Source: Synechococcus sp. AG-679-C18
GTDB taxonomy: Bacteria; Cyanobacteriota; Cyanobacteriia; PCC-6307; Cyanobiaceae
Length of the DNA: 64,000 bases
NCBI GenBank assembly: GCA_003210755.1
Contig: QCUL01000006.1
Span: 27,465-91,464 of the forward strand
Reading direction: 5' to 3'
Part shown: positions 9,550 to 20,890 of the stretch, one piece after another
How positions within the stretch are numbered: the stretch's first letter is position 1
Layout: every line of letters begins with the position of its first letter
The notes under the pieces: generated by a model
Seen by the model: the letters and a program-made list of their open reading frames with translations, nothing else
The model's database searches: none
Told to the model about the DNA's origin: nothing
Translations under genes and position numbers: made by a program

Positions 9550-10040
9550 TAGCTCTGATCAAGGAGAGTCCAAAATGCTGCGTCTATCTCGTAGCCAACA
9601 GTTGCGGCCATTTGGAGCAGATTTCCTCGTTGAGACTGAGGCAGGTCTTTCCCTAGGTAATCGAGGAGCATCAACCTTTGGGTGATCCATAGTTCCAGGG
9701 CCTGAGGGACGAAGCGAATGCCTTCACTTGGGCTGAAATCGTGGGGCACCAACATGGCCACGTGTTGAACCAGGCTTCCTCCAGATCGTTCCAGTACCAA
9801 AGGGAGCCATGGATAAATGGCATCGGCTCTAAGGGCCCAAAGACGAGGCTCAGGGCATTCACTCAACTCTCTGGGATCATCTGCTTCCCGCGGCCAGTTG
9901 TACTGAAGCTCTAATCCCGCTCCATCATCGAGAAGATCCAAAAGGGACCGTCCCATCCAGGGGGTTAACGGCATTAGATCCAGGGATCTAATGGCATCAG
10001 GATTAATAACGACGGGTTCCGTTCGACTTCCGACATCCAT
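9549..10040 (-). CDS. CRR6-family NDH-1 assembly factor
   Basis: Matches the CRR6 (chlororespiratory reduction 6) family, whose cyanobacterial member Slr1097 is needed to mature NdhI during assembly of the hydrophilic arm of the photosynthetic NDH-1 complex. The 163-residue product shows the family signature DDPRELSE followed by PEPRLWALRADAIYPWLP. It ends in a one-base overlap with the PiT-like permease gene. NDH-1 subunits are encoded elsewhere in this window (ndhF4, ndhD4, ndhL), which fits but does not prove the role. Confidence 0.85.
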   Translation of the reverse strand: MDVGSRTEPVVINPDAIRSLDLMPLTPWMGRSLLDLLDDGAGLELQYNWPREADDPRELSECPEPRLWALRADAIYPWLPLVLERSGGSLVQHVAMLVPHDFSPSEGIRFVPQALELWITQRLMLLDYLGKDLPQSQRGNLLQMAATVGYEIDAAFWTLLDQS

Positions 10041-10119
10041 AGGGGTGTGACAGGCCTTTGCGAATGATGGCTTGAAGAGGGGGTAAGGAGAAAGAATGGA
10101 GGGGCTTTATGGATCTGTC

Positions 10120-10224
10120 ATGGTTAGTTCTATTACTCAAACTGAAATTTTCATCGCTTTGGTCGTGGCTGCCCATGCCGGTGTCCTGGCTGTTCGCCTG
10201 TGTGTGAGTTTGTATCGCGCTTGA
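10120..10224 (+). CDS. psaM: Photosystem I reaction centre subunit XII (PsaM)
   Basis: A 34-residue single-membrane-helix protein: MVSSITQTEIFIALVVAAHA, then a GVLAVRLCVSLYRA tail, stop TGA at 10222-10224. The pattern (T-Q-x-E/Q-I at the start, hydrophobic helix, R-L-x-x-x-LY near the end) is that of PsaM, which helps trimer formation and carotenoid binding in photosystem I. It is too short for most gene callers. The gene sits alone on the plus strand between the divergent CRR6 gene and a small membrane protein gene 13 bases downstream. Confidence 0.9.
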   Translation: MVSSITQTEIFIALVVAAHAGVLAVRLCVSLYRA

Positions 10225-10237
10225 TTAGACGTTCGCT

Positions 10238-10672
10238 TTGAACGATGAGCTCTTGCAGTCTTTGTCCGCTGCGTTAGAAGCGGACATGGCAAAGGCAGCT
10301 TCAGCTCCCAAACGACATCGATCAAGGTCATCGCAACGCTCACCCGTGGAATCGGTCGATGCTGCAACTCGTGCTGCCCTGATTCAGAATCAGGGCGATC
10401 GAAGAGACCTTCTCTGCAGCAGTCTCGCTTTGGCGGTGAAAATCGGACTGATCAGCCTTGGTGGTGTCAGCCTTGTCAGACTTTCAATGGCTTATCAGGA
10501 GCGTTTGGACCGCCATGGAGAGCTAGCCGCTGTTGTGGATGTTGAGACCAACAAGCTTCATGGTCTACAAAAACGTTTTGATCGTTTGTTCACACTCGGG
10601 GGACGAGAGCGCTTGATGGATGAACAGGATCAATGGATCGCTCCTAACCGTCTTCGCATCATCTGGCGCTAA
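10238..10672 (+). CDS. Conserved single-pass membrane protein of unknown function
   Basis: I do not recognise a family. The 144-residue product starts at TTG 10238, 13 bases after psaM. It has a charged, serine- and arginine-rich N-terminal third (RHRSRSSQRS), one membrane helix near residues 66-85 (LALAVKIGLISLGGVSLV), then a possible coiled coil with QKRFDRLF. The ending NRLRIIWR is compact and polar. Linkage to psaM suggests a thylakoid location, but that is inference. Confidence 0.6.
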   Translation: MNDELLQSLSAALEADMAKAASAPKRHRSRSSQRSPVESVDAATRAALIQNQGDRRDLLCSSLALAVKIGLISLGGVSLVRLSMAYQERLDRHGELAAVVDVETNKLHGLQKRFDRLFTLGGRERLMDEQDQWIAPNRLRIIWR

Positions 10673-10734
10673 CAATGCGGATCGGTGGCATTGATCGGCA
10701 TCGACCTTTCAAAGGCCAGACTGGAATTTGATGA

Positions 10735-11697
<963 letters not shown>

Positions 11698-11698
11698 C

Positions 11699-12670
<972 letters not shown>

Positions 12671-12795
12671 TCAGGAGAGAAGGTGCTGAAATCCTGATGA
12701 AGATTGAGCGTATTGGCATAAAAATCATAGGCAATTTGAGTACATTCACTCAACCGATCATGTCTGGTTGCGTGTAAAAAAATTGGGTTTGGTGG

Positions 12796-14358
12796 TTAGG
12801 CGCTGAAGTGGGCCTTCGCGTCGTAGAGGGTTTCACTGTCGATTTGCGTACGTCCTGTGGATTTGGCAAAAGTTTCAGTGTTACGGCGCACTTTTCCACG
12901 AACGAAAAAGGGGATTTTCTTTAGCTCAGCTTCACCATCAGCAGTCCAGATCAGGTCGCCCTGAATCGTGCTAGCTGCAGGTTCAGTCTCCGCACCAGCA
13001 CCTCCTGAATGGCCGAGGTGGCTCTGATGTCCATCCACGAACTCAAAGTCGTGCCGGAACATGCCAATTAAGTGTTCCTCTAGGCCCATCATCAGTGGGT
13101 GCACCCAGCTATCAAAGATCACATTCGCGCCTTCCCATCCCATTTGCGGACTGTTGCGTGCAGGCACGTCTTGCACGTGCATGGGCGTGCTGATCACCGC
13201 ACAGGGAACTCCCAAACGTTTGGCGCTATGGCGCTCCATTTGGGTGCCAAGAACGAGTTCCGGTGCTGCTGCCGCCATTGCGGCCTCCACAGCGAGATAG
13301 TCATCACTGATCAGGGCCTCGATCCCCATGGCTTTTGCGGCTGCGCGCACTGGTCGAGCCATTTCTCTGCTGTAAGTCCCTAAGCCAACGACTTCAAAGC
13401 CGAGCTCCTCTCTACAAATGCGTGCCGCTGCCAACGCATGAGTGCCATCTCCAAAGATGAACACCCGTTTACCAGTGAGGTAGGTGGAATCAACGGATTC
13501 GGAGTACCAAGGCAGTCTTGAACGACGAATTCCCTCTTGGGGAGAGGGAGGCGTCATGCCGAGCAAATTGTGGACTTCAACAAGGAAGTCATGTGTTGCA
13601 CCGATGCCAATTGGCACTGTGCTGGTGAATGGAATCCCGAAACTGCGTTCGAGCCACGCGCAAGTTGATTCTGCGATCTCTGGGTAGAGGCAAACATTCA
13701 GGTCTGCTTGAGGAAGGCGATGTACATCAGCCACTGTTGCTCCCAATGGAGCGATCACTCCCACATCAATGCCATGGATGCTGAGGAGCCTCTGCACTTC
13801 GAGGACATCATCTCGACAACGGAAGCCCAGCAACGAAGGTCCCAGCAGATTCACCCGAGGACGACGCCCCTCTTTTTGCCAAGCTTTTGGGTCATGCAAT
13901 AGCTCAGCAGGAGCTTGCTCTTTCAGCAGACTGCGAACCAATTGGTACAAGGTTTCGGCAGCACCCCAATTCTCTTTTTTGCTGTAAGCCGGGAGCTCTA
14001 AGTTCACGATCGGCAGGTTCAATCCCATGCCAGCTGCTAATGCACCAGGTTGATCCTGGATTAATTCAGCTGTGCAGCTTTCACCAACCAAAAGCGCATC
14101 CGGTTGAAAACGTTCAACTGCTTCTCTGACGTGTCGTTTTACCAGTTCGGCGGTGTCACCTCCGAGATCTCTGGCTTGAAACGTGGTGTATGTGACTGGT
14201 GGCCTTTGATCCCGACGCTCAATCATTGTGAAAAGGAGATCGGCATACGTATCGCCTTGGGGCGCGTGCAACACGTAATGCACTCCTTTCATTGATGCAG
14301 CAATGCGCATGGCGCCCACATGAGGTGGTCCTTCGTATGTCCAGAGGGTGAGTTGCAT
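12796..14358 (-). CDS. chlB: Dark-operative protochlorophyllide reductase subunit B
   Basis: Catalytic partner of ChlN in the NB component of DPOR. The 520-residue protein starts [16 protein letters not shown], contains the DPOR-specific N-terminal cluster ligand region and substrate pocket residues, and ends with a C-terminal PCP_red-type domain ([15 protein letters not shown]) found in ChlB. It starts 4 bases downstream of chlN, a clear operon. Length matches cyanobacterial ChlB (about 510-525). Confidence 0.97.
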   Translation of the reverse strand: MQLTLWTYEGPPHVGAMRIAASMKGVHYVLHAPQGDTYADLLFTMIERRDQRPPVTYTTFQARDLGGDTAELVKRHVREAVERFQPDALLVGESCTAELIQDQPGALAAGMGLNLPIVNLELPAYSKKENWGAAETLYQLVRSLLKEQAPAELLHDPKAWQKEGRRPRVNLLGPSLLGFRCRDDVLEVQRLLSIHGIDVGVIAPLGATVADVHRLPQADLNVCLYPEIAESTCAWLERSFGIPFTSTVPIGIGATHDFLVEVHNLLGMTPPSPQEGIRRSRLPWYSESVDSTYLTGKRVFIFGDGTHALAAARICREELGFEVVGLGTYSREMARPVRAAAKAMGIEALISDDYLAVEAAMAAAAPELVLGTQMERHSAKRLGVPCAVISTPMHVQDVPARNSPQMGWEGANVIFDSWVHPLMMGLEEHLIGMFRHDFEFVDGHQSHLGHSGGAGAETEPAASTIQGDLIWTADGEAELKKIPFFVRGKVRRNTETFAKSTGRTQIDSETLYDAKAHFSA

Positions 14359-14362
14359 GGCT

Positions 14363-15667
<1,305 letters not shown>

Positions 15668-15800
15668 CTATCAATCACCATGACGCCTGAATCACGTACT
15701 GCTCAGACTTATCAAAATTCTTCCGGATCAGTGTTGATTTCCAATTGGGTCACAACGGCCCGCCATGACTAAATTTGTCCAGAAAGAACATTCTGAAACG

Positions 15801-16289
15801 ATGATGTCTCTACGAACCTTGCCGGCTGCTTTGGTCTTGGGGTTGGCGATGACCGCTTGTCAACCAGCTGAGAAAAAGGCAGAAAATGATCAAGCCAAGG
15901 TTGTCTCAGACGTAGCTGTCGTTTGTTCAGCGAGTGCTGATGTCGAAACGGCCTTGAAGAATGTGGATGAACTGACTCCTGCTTCGACAGTTGCAGACGC
16001 TGAGACGGCAGGGAACTCTCTCAAAGAGGCGCTGTCGAAACTTGATCGAGCTGAGAAGCAACTGATTAAGTCTGAAGTCAAAGAATATCGTGATCAGGTT
16101 GCTATCTATAAAGATTTTATAGCGCAGGTAAGAAAGAACAAAACGATGACCTTGGAAGAGGCATCTCAGCAAATTAAAACGATGGCTCGGCCCCTAGTGG
16201 CGGCCCAGAAACAACTTCTGGAAGAAACAGTCTGTGTTGATATTGATTCAACGACTGATCCAAAAGAAGTGTCTCAGAGCAGTTCTTAG
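15801..16289 (+). CDS. Small lipoprotein of unknown function
   Basis: From the ATG at 15801 the 162-residue product has a basic start, a hydrophobic segment and the lipobox L-A-M-T-A-C, so the mature protein should be lipid-anchored on the outer face of the inner or thylakoid membrane. The rest is polar and predicted helical with no recognised domain. The single cysteine pair outside the lipobox (VVCSAS and ETVCVD) could form a disulfide. An earlier in-frame ATG at 15765 would place the hydrophobic segment too far in. Confidence 0.65.
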   Translation: MMSLRTLPAALVLGLAMTACQPAEKKAENDQAKVVSDVAVVCSASADVETALKNVDELTPASTVADAETAGNSLKEALSKLDRAEKQLIKSEVKEYRDQVAIYKDFIAQVRKNKTMTLEEASQQIKTMARPLVAAQKQLLEETVCVDIDSTTDPKEVSQSSS

Positions 16290-16332
16290 CTGGAGTCTGC
16301 CTCCACAGAGACATCGCTTAACTAATGAAAAT

Positions 16333-16737
16333 TCAAAGGCGACGGCGGAAGCGGTCGTCACTGAAGCTATTTGTTTGTTGTGAGGAATCAGCATCAATAT
16401 TTGTTAGACGCCAGACGTTTCTGCTCATCCGATTGGCACGAAGGCCGCCTCTTTCAACCTCTTCTGACCCAGGTCGGATTCCGAGCAATTGGGTGACCTC
16501 AGCCGTGCTTAACGGTGCTCCTGTCTTAATCGCTAAAGCTGTGAGTTCGAGTCGTTGGCGTAGCTCAACAAGATTGGCAGCACCGCCATCCTCGGCATCA
16601 CTCCAGATCCACCGCCCAGGACCGTCATGATTGAGCTTTTGCATTAAGCCCATTCCAATCATCCCTAAAGCCTGTTCGGCGCTGAGCTCTGAACTTAAGG
16701 CGGATGTTTCAGGGGTATGGGTTTGGTTGGCTGCCAT
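16333..16737 (-). CDS. Conserved hypothetical protein
   Basis: A 134-residue soluble protein with no family I can name. It has an acidic, serine-rich N terminus, a central segment LRQRLELTALAIKTGAPLST followed by AEVTQLLGIRPG that resembles a winged-helix or helix-turn-helix DNA-binding unit, and a serine- and arginine-rich tail. It diverges from csoS1D with about 96 bases between starts. A regulatory role is possible but only guessed from the helix-turn-helix look and position beside carboxysome genes. Confidence 0.55.
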   Translation of the reverse strand: MAANQTHTPETSALSSELSAEQALGMIGMGLMQKLNHDGPGRWIWSDAEDGGAANLVELRQRLELTALAIKTGAPLSTAEVTQLLGIRPGSEEVERGGLRANRMSRNVWRLTNIDADSSQQTNSFSDDRFRRRL

Positions 16738-16833
16738 GCTGCACTCCCGATTTGCGCGGACGGTATCGGTTCATTTGGCTGATGCAAGTCGAGATAGGAA
16801 TTTTGTGAGCAACCTTCCGGTAATATCCCCGCC

Positions 16834-17619
16834 ATGACCCGATTCGCCAGCTTCGATGCCCGGGAGCGGCGAGTAGGCGGAAGCGCTCTCGTCACTGGAA
16901 CAGAGGTTCACTCCTCCGCGAGCGGAGCCAGCTGTGTTGTCACTACAGACAGCGAATCCCCACGACTTTTACGCCAAAACAGTCATGTGCAGTCCATTGA
17001 ACTGCGCACATATGTTTTTCTTGATTCGCTTCAACCACAACTCGCCACCTATATGGGCACGGTGAGTCAGGGCTTTTTGCCTATTCCTGGTGATGCCTGT
17101 CTTTGGATGGAGGTCTCACCTGGGATGGCAGTGCATCGAGTGACCGATATTGCACTGAAAGCAAGCAACGTTCGTTTAGGCCAGATGGTGGTTGAGCGTG
17201 CCTTTGGCTCTATGGCTCTTTATCACCGCGATCAGAGCACCGTGATTCACTCCGGTGATGTTGTTCTTGAGGCAATTGGTAGCTCGATTGATCGGCGAAA
17301 CCCTGCTGATGTCAGTTGGACTGAAGTCATTAGGGCAATCACCCCTGATCATGCCGTTCTTATCAATCGATTGAATCGCAGGGGCTCGATGATCGAAGCA
17401 GGGATGAGCATGTTCATTCTCGAGACGGAACCAGCTGGTTATGTCTTGATTGCTGCGAATGAAGCTGAAAAGGCCTCAAACATCACTCTTGTGGATGTGA
17501 AGGCTGTCGGCGCGTTTGGACGAATGACTTTGGCGGGTCGAGAAGGCGATGTTGAAGAAGCTGCTGCCGCTGCGATGCGTGCGATCGAATCGATTAATCG
17601 CAACTGTTCATCGCGGTGA
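16834..17619 (+). CDS. csoS1D: Carboxysome shell protein CsoS1D (tandem BMC)
   Basis: A double-BMC-domain shell protein that forms trimers, which stack and have a gated central pore, thought to pass larger metabolites such as RuBP. The 261-residue product has an N-terminal extension of about 50 residues, then two BMC folds: [20 protein letters not shown] opens the first and a second begins after about residue 155 ([10 protein letters not shown]). It lies just upstream of the main cso operon, separated by one minus-strand gene, the arrangement known in marine alpha-cyanobacteria. Confidence 0.92.
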   Translation: MTRFASFDARERRVGGSALVTGTEVHSSASGASCVVTTDSESPRLLRQNSHVQSIELRTYVFLDSLQPQLATYMGTVSQGFLPIPGDACLWMEVSPGMAVHRVTDIALKASNVRLGQMVVERAFGSMALYHRDQSTVIHSGDVVLEAIGSSIDRRNPADVSWTEVIRAITPDHAVLINRLNRRGSMIEAGMSMFILETEPAGYVLIAANEAEKASNITLVDVKAVGAFGRMTLAGREGDVEEAAAAAMRAIESINRNCSSR

Positions 17620-17635
17620 TGATGATTTGGGTGTC

Positions 17636-18238
17636 TTAGAGGATTCCAAGCTGTTGACGTAGTTGAGGTGCCATAGCCCTTGCTGCTTTTCCGCGACTCC
17701 CAAGCCTGCTGAGTTGGGCTTGTGTCATTTCGCCGTAGCTGCAACGGGTTTCTCGAAGCCAGAACAGGGACTCCAGGCCTCCGTTTGGGTATGCAGGACC
17801 TTTGAGAAGTTCACCCCAACAAATGCCCTCTGCGCTTCCAACGGAAGCCCCATCTGGAGAGCAGAGGACCATGGCGCTACGAAAAAGAGCACTGCGGTAA
17901 GGCTGATCAGCCATGGATCGCAATAACTTGGAGATTTTCTCGTCGTCTGTGGGCGCGAGGCGTGCTGTGTAGAGGCCAGGAGCCCCGTTGAGGGCGTCAA
18001 CCTCTAGTCCTGAATCATCAGCCAAAGCCCAGGTCCCTGTGAGCTGTGCTGCTGCAGAGGCCTTGAGGAGAGCATTTTCGAGATAAGACGTACCAGTCTC
18101 TTCAACGTCAAGATCTGAAGGTTGGCGCACCACGATGAGTGGGAGAGGCCCAAGCATTCCCTCAATTTCCGCAACCTTGTGTGGATTGCCACTGGCGATC
18201 GTCAGTTTGAGCACTGAAGGGGATCGAGTGAGATCCAT
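17636..18238 (-). CDS. rdgB: RdgB/HAM1-type non-canonical purine NTP pyrophosphatase
   Basis: Hydrolyses dITP, ITP and XTP to monophosphates, keeping deaminated purines out of DNA and RNA. The 200-residue protein has SGNPHKVAEI near the N terminus, the catalytic ADDSGLEVDAL, and PGLYTAR, all family hallmarks. It is inserted in opposite orientation between csoS1D and csoS1, and converges on csoS1D with 16 bases between stops. It looks unrelated to carboxysomes. Confidence 0.93.
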   Translation of the reverse strand: MDLTRSPSVLKLTIASGNPHKVAEIEGMLGPLPLIVVRQPSDLDVEETGTSYLENALLKASAAAQLTGTWALADDSGLEVDALNGAPGLYTARLAPTDDEKISKLLRSMADQPYRSALFRSAMVLCSPDGASVGSAEGICWGELLKGPAYPNGGLESLFWLRETRCSYGEMTQAQLSRLGSRGKAARAMAPQLRQQLGIL

Positions 18239-18555
18239 TGTGTGGGGTAAGGGTAAAAATATCGATCAGATTCAAAAATGAAGCTCAGCTGGGTTGAACA
18301 TTCCACTCCGCTTGCGCGAAAAACTTTGCTTCAGGGGGAAAGATATGGGGTTTGGCGACCCTTGCCTACCGCTTGTGTTGGTGTGCTCACCCGAACCAGC
18401 ACAGGGCTTCAGATCAGTCCGGGGAAGGGTGATCAGCATTGCTTATCAAGTTCAGTATGGACATTGATCTGCAAAAACCCCCGAAACGCTTGACGAGCTG
18501 CCTCTCGGCAGAGCAATGTCATCGGCGAACATTCCACCCCCTTTATCGGTAGGCA
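18239..18555 (+). promoter_or_regulatory. Upstream region of the carboxysome operon
   Basis: This 317-base gene-free stretch leads into csoS1. A 71-codon open frame here (18278-18493) has no family features and is rejected. A TTGACG at 18491-18496 could be a -35 element, but no convincing -10 follows at 17 bases. A short hairpin CTGCC-TCTC-GGCAG lies just after it. Given the length and the highly expressed genes downstream, the operon promoter is probably here, but I cannot place it. Confidence 0.4.
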
Positions 18556-18867
18556 ATGGCTAACGAAACCATGGGTATCGCTCTCGGCATGATCGAGACA
18601 CGCGGCCTGGTCCCAGCGATCGAAGCAGCTGACGCCATGACCAAGGCTGCTGAAGTGCGCCTGATTGGTCGTGAGTTCGTCGGCGGTGGCTACGTCACAG
18701 TTTTGGTACGTGGCGAAACAGGTGCCGTTAACGCGGCAGTGCGTGCAGGTGCAGATGCTTGCGAGCGTGTCGGCGACGGCCTCGTTGCGGCTCACATCAT
18801 TGCTCGCCCTCATCGCGAAGTTGAGCCAGCACTCGGCAACGGCAACTTCCTCGGACAAAAGGATTGA
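18556..18867 (+). CDS. csoS1: Major carboxysome shell hexamer CsoS1
   Basis: Single-BMC-domain protein that tiles the facets of the alpha-carboxysome shell as hexamers. The 103 residues contain the BMC start GIALGMIETRG, EAADAMTKAAEV, GGYVTVLVRGETGAV and HIIARPH. It is first in the cso operon, directly before cbbL. Codons are strongly biased (GGC, CGC, CTC), unlike the near-identical csoS1E copy downstream, which fits very high expression. Confidence 0.97.
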   Translation: MANETMGIALGMIETRGLVPAIEAADAMTKAAEVRLIGREFVGGGYVTVLVRGETGAVNAAVRAGADACERVGDGLVAAHIIARPHREVEPALGNGNFLGQKD

Positions 18868-18881
18868 GATCAGTCGCTAAT

Positions 18882-18893
18882 CCCCTGACGGGG
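18882..18893 (+). promoter_or_regulatory. Short hairpin between csoS1 and cbbL
   Basis: CCCC-TGAC-GGGG forms a compact GC-rich hairpin in the 68-base gap between two genes whose products are needed in different amounts. It may act as an mRNA-stabilising or processing element. No T tract follows. Confidence 0.35.
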
Positions 18894-18935
18894 TCGCGCA
18901 TCTCATTTCTCTTCCCGAACTAACGGAATTAATCC

Positions 18936-20348
18936 ATGAGCAAGAAGTACGACGCTGGGGTCAAGGAGTACAGAGACACTTACTGGACTCCTGATTACGT
19001 TCCCCTAGATACAGACCTGCTGGCCTGCTTTAAGTGCACTGGTCAAGAAGGTGTTCCCAAAGAAGAAGTAGCCGCTGCTGTGGCTGCTGAATCTTCAACA
19101 GGTACCTGGTCAACTGTGTGGTCTGAGCTCCTCACCGATCTCGACTTTTACAAAGGCCGTTGTTACCGGATCGAAGACGTCCCTGGTGACAAGGAGGCGT
19201 TCTATGCCTTCATCGCTTACCCCCTCGATCTGTTCGAAGAGGGTTCCATTACCAACGTTCTGACCTCGCTGGTCGGCAACGTGTTTGGATTTAAAGCATT
19301 GCGCCACTTGCGTCTGGAAGACATTCGCTTCCCGATCGCCTTCATCAAGTGCTGCGCCGGACCGCCAAACGGCATCGCCGTTGAGCGTGATCGGATGAAC
19401 AAGTATGGCCGCCCACTACTGGGTTGCACCATCAAGCCAAAGCTTGGTTTGAGCGGTAAGAACTATGGCCGGGTTGTCTATGAGTGCCTTCGCGGCGGTC
19501 TGGACTTCACGAAAGACGACGAGAACATCAACTCTCAGCCTTTCCAGCGCTGGCAGAACCGCTTCGAATTCGTTGCTGAAGCTATCAAGATTGCTGAACA
19601 GGAAACGGGCGAGCGGAAGGGTCACTACCTCAACGTGACTGCTAACACTCCCGAAGAGATGTATGAGCGTGCTGAGTTCGCTAAGGAACTCAATCAGCCC
19701 ATCATCATGCACGACTTCATTACCGGTGGCTTCACAGCCAACACCGGTTTGTCGAAGTGGTGCCGCAAGAACGGCATGTTGCTGCACATTCACCGTGCCA
19801 TGCACGCTGTGATTGATCGTCACCCCAAGCACGGCATTCACTTCCGCGTACTTGCCAAGTGTCTGCGTTTGTCAGGTGGTGACCAGCTTCACACCGGCAC
19901 TGTGGTCGGCAAACTGGAAGGTGATCGTCAGACCACCCTCGGCTATATCGACCAACTACGCGAATCCTTCGTTCCTGAAGATCGCAGCCGTGGCAACTTC
20001 TTCGATCAGGACTGGGGTTCCATGCCTGGTGTGTTTGCCGTTGCTTCCGGCGGCATCCACGTTTGGCACATGCCCGCACTGGTTGCCATCTTCGGAGATG
20101 ATTCAGTTCTCCAGTTCGGTGGTGGTACCCACGGTCACCCCTGGGGCTCCGCAGCTGGCGCTGCAGCTAACCGTGTGGCCCTCGAGGCCTGCGTCAAGGC
20201 ACGCAACGCCGGTCGTGAGATCGAGAAAGAAAGCCGCGACATCCTCATGGAAGCCGGTAAGCACAGCCCTGAGCTGGCGATCGCTCTCGAGACCTGGAAG
20301 GAGATCAAATTTGAGTTCGACACCGTCGACAAACTCGACGTTCAGTGA
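18936..20348 (+). CDS. cbbL: Rubisco large subunit, form IA
   Basis: Catalytic subunit of ribulose-1,5-bisphosphate carboxylase/oxygenase, packed in the carboxysome as L8S8. The 470-residue protein has the activator-lysine motif [11 protein letters not shown], the N-terminal [11 protein letters not shown] region, [13 protein letters not shown], and loop 6 with [11 protein letters not shown]. Position in a cso operon and the short start make it form IA, as in all alpha-cyanobacteria. Both the small subunit and CsoS2 follow. Codon use is strongly biased, fitting an abundant protein. Confidence 0.98.
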   Translation: MSKKYDAGVKEYRDTYWTPDYVPLDTDLLACFKCTGQEGVPKEEVAAAVAAESSTGTWSTVWSELLTDLDFYKGRCYRIEDVPGDKEAFYAFIAYPLDLFEEGSITNVLTSLVGNVFGFKALRHLRLEDIRFPIAFIKCCAGPPNGIAVERDRMNKYGRPLLGCTIKPKLGLSGKNYGRVVYECLRGGLDFTKDDENINSQPFQRWQNRFEFVAEAIKIAEQETGERKGHYLNVTANTPEEMYERAEFAKELNQPIIMHDFITGGFTANTGLSKWCRKNGMLLHIHRAMHAVIDRHPKHGIHFRVLAKCLRLSGGDQLHTGTVVGKLEGDRQTTLGYIDQLRESFVPEDRSRGNFFDQDWGSMPGVFAVASGGIHVWHMPALVAIFGDDSVLQFGGGTHGHPWGSAAGAAANRVALEACVKARNAGREIEKESRDILMEAGKHSPELAIALETWKEIKFEFDTVDKLDVQ

Positions 20349-20357
20349 TCGGTGAAC

Positions 20358-20375
20358 GGGGTGAATTTTCACCCC
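20358..20375 (+). promoter_or_regulatory. Stem-loop between cbbL and cbbS
   Basis: GGGGTGAA (20358-20365) pairs perfectly with TTCACCCC (20368-20375) across two bases (effective loop four, losing one pair), just 9 bases after the cbbL stop. No T-run follows closely. An intercistronic stabiliser or partial attenuator that tunes the large:small subunit ratio is a reasonable reading. Confidence 0.5.
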
Positions 20376-20449
20376 CCTACCGAACCTCAATACGACTCCG
20401 GCTGGAAAACTTTGATCCAGCCAAAACATTTTTTTAAAGCGTGATCCCC

Positions 20450-20791
20450 ATGCCTTTTCAGAGCACCGTGGGTGACTACCAAACAGTCGCCACCCTGGAG
20501 ACATTCGGCTTTCTTCCGCCGATGACCCAGGACGAGATCTATGACCAGATCGCTTACATCATTGCCCAAGGTTGGAGCCCGCTCATTGAGCACGTCCACC
20601 CTTCCAATTCCATGGCCTCTTATTGGTCTTATTGGAAGCTCCCGTTCTTCGGTGAGAAGGATCTGAACGTTGTCGTAAGTGAACTCGAGGCTTGCCATCG
20701 CGCATACCCCGATCATCACGTTCGTATGGTCGGCTACGACGCATACACCCAGGGCCAAGGTGCTTGTTTCGTTGTTTTCGAAGGACGCTGA
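20450..20791 (+). CDS. cbbS: Rubisco small subunit
   Basis: Small subunit of form IA Rubisco, 113 residues from the ATG at 20450. Family features include MPFQSTVGDYQT at the start, FLPPMTQDEIYDQIAYI, the SYWKLPFFGE-like WSYWKLPFFGE and the DHHVRMVGYD strand. A GTG three codons upstream is in frame but the usual start is MPFQS. It is spaced about 100 bases from cbbL by a gap that holds a hairpin. Confidence 0.97.
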   Translation: MPFQSTVGDYQTVATLETFGFLPPMTQDEIYDQIAYIIAQGWSPLIEHVHPSNSMASYWSYWKLPFFGEKDLNVVVSELEACHRAYPDHHVRMVGYDAYTQGQGACFVVFEGR

Positions 20792-20890
20792 TCTTTCGGC
20801 TTCATGATTCCGAGCCCTGAATTGATCAGGGCTCAAATTTTTCTGAAGGGACTTGTTCCCTTCAACTCACGTCGACATTCTCGGGCGGAC

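Noticed and set aside
18278..18493. 71-codon frame upstream of csoS1
   Set aside because: No domain, odd composition and sits where the operon promoter is expected.
19416..20504. Several long frames on both strands within cbbL
   Set aside because: Shadows caused by the biased codons of Rubisco; no features of their own.
20804..20890. Upstream extension of CsoS2
   Set aside because: The family begins MARLSSREL at 20891; the earlier codons are not similar to any CsoS2.
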